Below, piece by piece: positions 6,238-9,667 of a stretch of DNA of 9,667 bases. Every line of letters begins with the position of its first letter. Position 1 is the stretch's first letter. The notes under the pieces were generated by a model. The model did not search any database, was not told the DNA's origin, and saw only the letters and a list, made by a program, of their open reading frames with translations. Both the position numbers and the translations under genes were made by a program. The stretch spans positions 1 to 9,667 of the forward strand of contig CACXDV010000220.1 in NCBI GenBank assembly GCA_902766585.1, given 5' to 3'. The DNA is from an uncultured Ruminococcus sp. Its GTDB lineage: Bacteria > Bacillota > Clostridia > Oscillospirales > Acutalibacteraceae.

Positions 6238-7692
6238 ATGTCATATTTTGCGGTAGTTGTGGACGATGATTCCTCCAATCTTAAAGCCGCCGAGAAAATA
6301 CTCAGTTCACAGGGCTATCGTGTGCAGTGCTTTACAGGAGCGGCTGAAATGCTGGAGCTTGTTAAGAATGAAATGCCGGACATTATCCTGCTTGATTTGC
6401 ATATGCCTGATATAGACGGTTTTGAAGCTTTGCGCCGGTTAAAAAATGAATCATTTTCTATCAATATACCTGTCATTTTTATTACTGCGGATGATGACAG
6501 CGAAACGGAAACAATGGCTCTTGCGGCAGGGGCTATGGATTTTGTAAAAAAGCCGTTCAGCCCGTCTGTTTTTCTGATGAGGGTACAGAATACGATAAAG
6601 CTTATCCGTCTGCAAAATGACCTGCAAAACGAGGTCAGCCGCATGACAAGGGAGATAATACGCGAGCATGAGAAAAATGAAAGGCTTTCGCTTCAGATCG
6701 TTCAGACGCTGACAGGAACAATAGATGCCAAGGACAGCTATACACGAGGTCATTCAACAAGAGTAGCGGATTATTCGAGGAAGATCGCAAAACGGGCAGG
6801 CTATTCCGAACGGGCACAGGAGGAAGTCTATATGATGGGACTTCTGCACGATGTTGGCAAAATAGGTATTCCTGACGGCGTTATCAATAAGACCTCCCGC
6901 CTTAATGATGAAGAATATGCATTGATAAAAACGCATCCGAAGGTCGGCTTTGAAATACTGAAAAGCATTACGGAAATGCCGAAGCTTTCCGTCGGCGCAA
7001 GATGGCACCATGAAAGATATGACGGTATGGGCTATCCCGATAACCTGTCAGGAAATGATATACCGGAGGAAGCGCGTATCATTGCGGTAGCGGATGCTTA
7101 CGATGCAATGTCCTCACGCAGAAGCTATCACGATGTCTTTTCTCAGGACTATATCAGAAACGAGCTTGAAAAAGGAAAGGGCGGTCAGTTTGATCCGAGG
7201 TTTGCCGATATTATGATCGCCATGATAAACGAGGATAAAAACTACGACCTCAGGGAACAGACAGATCCGTCCACAGTAAAGTCGCGCATAACGGAAGAAA
7301 AAATGACGGACAGTTCTGATACAATAATACAGCTTCTTACAGATGCCGGAATGAATCCTTCTATGGGCATGAAATACTGTATGAATGATATTGAGTTCTA
7401 TACTGAAATGCTGAATGATTTTGTATCAGGAACGAATGACCGTAAGGAAAGCCTTGATCACTCGCTTGCAAATGCCGATATAAATAATTACCGCATAGCA
7501 GTACACGCACTTAAGAGTGCTGCAAAAACGATCGGCGCGGATAAGCTTTCATCATTATCGGCAGAGCTTGAGACAGCGGCAAAAAATAATGACTTTGCCC
7601 GTATTGAACTTGATCACCATGAGCTTATAGATATACTTACAAGTACCGCCGAAGGAATCAGAACAGCTCTCAGCAAAGCCGGAGCATATTAA
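6238..7692 (+). CDS. Receiver / HD-GYP phosphodiesterase / Hpt fusion protein
   Basis: A 484-residue cytoplasmic output protein, predicted to hydrolyse cyclic-di-GMP under phosphorelay control. The receiver (1-120) has Asp9-Asp11, phospho-acceptor Asp53 in LLDLHMPD, Thr83 and Lys105. A charged, probably coiled-coil linker (121-155) follows. The HD-GYP domain (about 156-340) has His172, His204/Asp205 in LLHDVGKIG, His233, His257/His258, the GYP loop DGMGYP (262-267) and Asp286 in VADAYDAM, so all metal and GYP residues look intact. The C-terminal part (about 360-484) is an Hpt domain with His423 in HALKSAAKTIGA, similar to that of the upstream kinase. A C-terminal Hpt on an HD-GYP regulator is unusual. 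The start at 6238 has GGGAGGA (6224-6230) and lies one base after the preceding stop codon, so the three genes form one operon. No cyclase (GGDEF) is encoded in the window. Confidence 0.95.
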   Translation: MSYFAVVVDDDSSNLKAAEKILSSQGYRVQCFTGAAEMLELVKNEMPDIILLDLHMPDIDGFEALRRLKNESFSINIPVIFITADDDSETETMALAAGAMDFVKKPFSPSVFLMRVQNTIKLIRLQNDLQNEVSRMTREIIREHEKNERLSLQIVQTLTGTIDAKDSYTRGHSTRVADYSRKIAKRAGYSERAQEEVYMMGLLHDVGKIGIPDGVINKTSRLNDEEYALIKTHPKVGFEILKSITEMPKLSVGARWHHERYDGMGYPDNLSGNDIPEEARIIAVADAYDAMSSRRSYHDVFSQDYIRNELEKGKGGQFDPRFADIMIAMINEDKNYDLREQTDPSTVKSRITEEKMTDSSDTIIQLLTDAGMNPSMGMKYCMNDIEFYTEMLNDFVSGTNDRKESLDHSLANADINNYRIAVHALKSAAKTIGADKLSSLSAELETAAKNNDFARIELDHHELIDILTSTAEGIRTALSKAGAY

Positions 7693-7756
7693 AGATCGTC
7701 GTAACTTTTTTTAGTCCCCGAATCGAAAGCATAAGGCTTACCTTAAACAGCAGTGC

Positions 7757-7807
7757 GTGACCGCACAGGACAATTCGCGTAATCGCTCCCTGCGGTCGCT
7801 CTTTTTT
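7757..7807 (+). terminator. Rho-independent terminator of the phosphorelay operon
   Basis: GACCGCA (7759-7765) pairs perfectly with TGCGGTC (7791-7797), and GG/CC inside can extend the stem past a 2-base bulge. The stem is followed by GCTC and six T residues (7802-7807). It lies about 65 bases after the HD-GYP stop codon. The 74 bases after it (7808-7881) hold no gene or signal that I can support. Confidence 0.7.
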
Positions 7808-7881
7808 AGTAAGTTCGAGTTATGTACCGCGCTCCGAGTGATATCTTTTTTATAGTCTCTTCACAGCATGAATCCGTTAAA

Positions 7882-7930
7882 TTCCTGAGTTGAAAAAGTT
7901 TTGCCGGTCCTCAGGGGCAGTTTCTTTTTT
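7882..7930 (+). terminator. Terminator-like hairpin at the left end of cassette D
   Basis: TTCCTGAG (7882-7889) pairs with CTCAGGGG (7910-7917), six Watson-Crick pairs plus two G-U pairs. The loop is 20 bases and a U-tract with a C interruption runs through 7921-7930. No gene lies between it and the stronger terminator at 7757-7807, so it looks like a fixed part of the cassette and not the end of a separate transcript. Confidence 0.45.
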
Positions 7931-7977
7931 AAATTGCGGAAAAGGGGTAGCCGATGGCATTTGTGGTGTGGTATAAT
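7914..7977 (+). promoter_or_regulatory. Repeated promoter cassette, copy D, driving the 8009 gene
   Basis: Blocks in order: GGGGC (7914-7918), U-tract, AATTGC (7932-7937), GGAAAAGGGG, TAGCC (7948-7952), GATGGCATTTGTGGTG, TGG and TATAAT (7972-7977). The hexamer 17 bases before the -10 box is AGCCGA (7949-7954). The predicted transcription start near 7984 leaves a leader of about 25 bases with the ribosome binding site at 7994-8000. Confidence 0.72.
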
Positions 7978-8008
7978 TAAAAGAAGGTTATGTAAAGGAG
8001 TCGTTTTT

Positions 8009-8359
8009 GTGATAGTAGAAGTTAAAATTACAAAAGATGAAAATATGCTTTCATATATCAAAATGATACGCTCATATAGCAAAAATCTTTCTATTGGAGA
8101 AATTAAAAGACAAATTGAAAATAATAATACTGTCATTAAGTTCGATACATCCGGATATGATTTCAATGATGAATTTACAAAAGGTTTGACAGAAGATGAT
8201 TATAATTTCGGTTTTTATGAGTTTCTTGAAAAAATGCAGCACAAGGGCGCAAAGCTGAGTGTTTTTCTTGATAACGAACAAGCTGATATGCAGTCATTGT
8301 ATCAACGTCTTGTCTTTGAAAAGGAAATAAGGGAGGAAATAGAAGAGTACCCTGACTGA
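8009..8359 (+). CDS. Hypothetical protein, 116 residues, GTG start
   Basis: I do not recognise this protein. It starts MIVEVKITKDENMLSYIKMI, continues with a helical segment (about 16-40), a short strand NNTVIKFD, an acidic stretch around DFNDEF and EDDYNFGFYEFL, and a second alpha/beta unit with AKLSVFLDNEQ, then a charged C-terminal helix. It has no signal peptide or membrane segment. Its size and charge resemble small ligand-binding or immunity-type proteins, but no family motif is visible. The frame is open upstream of 8009, but that part lies in the promoter cassette. AAAGGAG (7994-8000) eight bases before the GTG at 8009 fixes the start. It may be transcribed together with the peptidase gene that begins 70 bases downstream, since I find no clear terminator between them. 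Confidence 0.75.
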   Translation: MIVEVKITKDENMLSYIKMIRSYSKNLSIGEIKRQIENNNTVIKFDTSGYDFNDEFTKGLTEDDYNFGFYEFLEKMQHKGAKLSVFLDNEQADMQSLYQRLVFEKEIREEIEEYPD

Positions 8360-8429
8360 TTATCTTACTGATTTGTTTTGTTCCGGACATTTTGGAATAG
8401 ACAGATAAAAAAATAAAGGAGATGTAAAA

Positions 8430-9667
8430 ATGAATGTTTTTTTCAGTTCGATCTGCCATTTGTTTTCTTCGGCAAACAAGGTGCATTGGGTATGGTGTGC
8501 AGTTATACTGCTTATTATGCTGATACTTGCGGTGCTTCATAACCGCTGGAAAGACGATTCAAGGAAACTTCGCATATGGCGGCTGCTTTGCCTTGTTCCG
8601 CTGATAATATGCGGTGTTCACGCTTGTATATATGTTGTCGGTGCACTTGATTTCATGTTTATTTTCATGGAAATGTATATCATCGGCATTCTTGCGCTGA
8701 TCCCCATGCTGTTTGCAAAGCGCAGGATAGGCTACAGGATAACCGCAGTGCTGACGGGTATACTGTCCTGTCTTTGCGGCTTGTATTTCTGCTCGCACTC
8801 ACCCAATTGTTTTAATCATTCGCGTGAAAGCTATACTGTGTCATTCCATTCTCTTGTTCAGGATATGGATAAGCATTACGTCCTGAAGGAGTGGAAGGAA
8901 ATTGATTTTCCGGCACTTGAAGCAAAGTATATGCCGATGGTCGAGGAAGCTGAGAATGAGCAGGATCCCGTAAAATTCTGTAAGGCTTTGAAAATGTTCT
9001 GCAACGAAATGCACGATAGTCATGTCGGGCTTGGAATCAATTTTGATTACAGAGAATATAGTACCGAGCCTCTGATAGACGATCACGATTACGGACTTGC
9101 GCTGATACACGATCACGGTCTTGCGATGATACAACTCGACAACAATGATGTCATAGCTGTATGCACTTCGCCGGAAGTGAATGCTGTCGGCATCGAGGAC
9201 GGAACGGTCATCACAAAATGGAACGGCAAGCCGATCTTACAGGCTATCGCAGAGGACGTTACCGACATCGGTTTTCCCGTAAAATCAAATGAAGACCGCA
9301 TTGCTGCGCTGAAGCTTTCGTGCTGCGGCGGAGAGACTATTGAGGTATCTTTCATAGACAAGTCGGGCAAGGAACAGACTGTCACTCTCCAAGAGCTTGA
9401 AAAGTCTCCCACATTTCGCAAAGCACGCAGCGCCTTTTTACATTTTCTCAAATATGATGAGGACATAAATTACAGTACCAAAATGCTTGATGACAAGTGC
9501 GGTTATCTGAGACTAAATGCCGAGGGCACGGATAATGATCTTCAGGATACTATCGGTTACCTGACGGGCGAACATAAGCAGGCAAAGGAGATGTTCCGCG
9601 AAAAGCTGCGCGATCTGAAGTCGCAGGGCATGGAGTATCTGGTCGTTGATCTGAGAAACAACATGGG
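8430..9667 (+). CDS. Membrane-anchored S41-family (C-terminal processing type) peptidase, 3' end outside window
   Basis: At least 412 codons are read without a stop up to the window edge. The first 122 residues hold about four hydrophobic segments (roughly 20-37, 51-71, 73-95 and 103-121). The remainder looks extracellular. Residues 137-205 include MHDSHVGLG, typical of the helical region before the S41 protease core. Residues 235-275 (AVGIEDGTVITKWNGKPI) resemble a PDZ-like substrate-binding domain. Residues 357-412 enter the protease core with GYLRLN and end at VVDLRNNMG, the conserved VDLRxNxGG strand. The catalytic serine and lysine of S41 enzymes lie further on, outside the window, so activity cannot be judged. 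The start has AAAGGAG (8416-8422), eight bases before the ATG. S41 members cleave near protein C-termini; the target here is unknown. No repeated promoter cassette precedes it. Confidence 0.88.
   Translation, partial: MNVFFSSICHLFSSANKVHWVWCAVILLIMLILAVLHNRWKDDSRKLRIWRLLCLVPLIICGVHACIYVVGALDFMFIFMEMYIIGILALIPMLFAKRRIGYRITAVLTGILSCLCGLYFCSHSPNCFNHSRESYTVSFHSLVQDMDKHYVLKEWKEIDFPALEAKYMPMVEEAENEQDPVKFCKALKMFCNEMHDSHVGLGINFDYREYSTEPLIDDHDYGLALIHDHGLAMIQLDNNDVIAVCTSPEVNAVGIEDGTVITKWNGKPILQAIAEDVTDIGFPVKSNEDRIAALKLSCCGGETIEVSFIDKSGKEQTVTLQELEKSPTFRKARSAFLHFLKYDEDINYSTKMLDDKCGYLRLNAEGTDNDLQDTIGYLTGEHKQAKEMFREKLRDLKSQGMEYLVVDLRNNM

Noticed and set aside
7901..8008. Upstream start giving a 152-residue version of the 8009 protein
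   Set aside because: The extra 36 codons are the hairpin, U-tract and promoter of cassette D; AAAGGAG at 7994-8000 points to the GTG at 8009.
8374..8400. Hairpin between the 8009 gene and the peptidase gene (TTCC/GGAA)
   Set aside because: Only four or five pairs and no U-tract follow, so I do not call it a terminator.
1..9667. CRISPR arrays, tRNA or rRNA genes, transposases and riboswitches
   Set aside because: I saw no regularly spaced repeats, cloverleaf, transposase motif or recognisable aptamer on either strand.

Overview
The window looks like a chromosomal segment of a low-to-moderate GC Gram-positive gut-type clostridium, most plausibly a Ruminococcus-like member of the Oscillospiraceae. 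This is inferred from purine-rich ribosome binding sites, extended -10 promoters (TGG followed by TATAAT), U-tract terminators and the family mix. No rRNA, ribosomal protein or other phylogenetic marker is present, so the taxonomic call is soft.

Layout. On the minus strand at the left edge is an almost complete Sfp-type 4'-phosphopantetheinyl transferase (1-667) with its own promoter and a 7-bp inverted repeat inside it. Everything else is on the plus strand. A short unknown gene (986-1330) comes first. It is followed by an MntA-type nucleotidyltransferase antitoxin (1559-1849) and the 5' half of a HepT-like toxin gene that stops matching the family after about 55 codons. The centre is a tight three-gene signalling operon (2170-7692): a 1237-residue hybrid histidine kinase, a stand-alone receiver, and a receiver/HD-GYP/Hpt protein. 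A terminator closes it near 7807. Then come a second short unknown gene (8009-8359) and the 5' part of a membrane-anchored S41 peptidase (8430 to the right edge). The intergenic stretch 7693-8008 holds only two terminator-like hairpins and one promoter element; the stretch 668-985 holds divergent promoters and a tandem copy of that element.

How the parts fit. The operon encodes a complete multistep phosphorelay: sensor, HisKA His720, receiver Asp1019, Hpt His1177, then Asp52 of the stand-alone receiver or Asp53 of the HD-GYP protein. The last protein carries all the HD-GYP residues expected for cyclic-di-GMP hydrolysis. The inferred output is therefore cyclic-di-GMP removal in response to an extracellular ligand, possibly an amino acid or related amine. 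The kinase has two Cache sensors and two DHp domains, and the first DHp lacks its histidine.

The most unusual non-coding feature is a repeated cassette of about 60 bp. It consists of a hairpin ending in GGGGC, a U-tract, an AATTGC box, an AGC box exactly where a -35 should be, a GT-rich spacer and TGGTATAAT. It occurs before the mntA-like gene, the kinase operon and the 8009 gene, and in a diverged tandem form before the 986 gene. These four units may therefore be expressed together.
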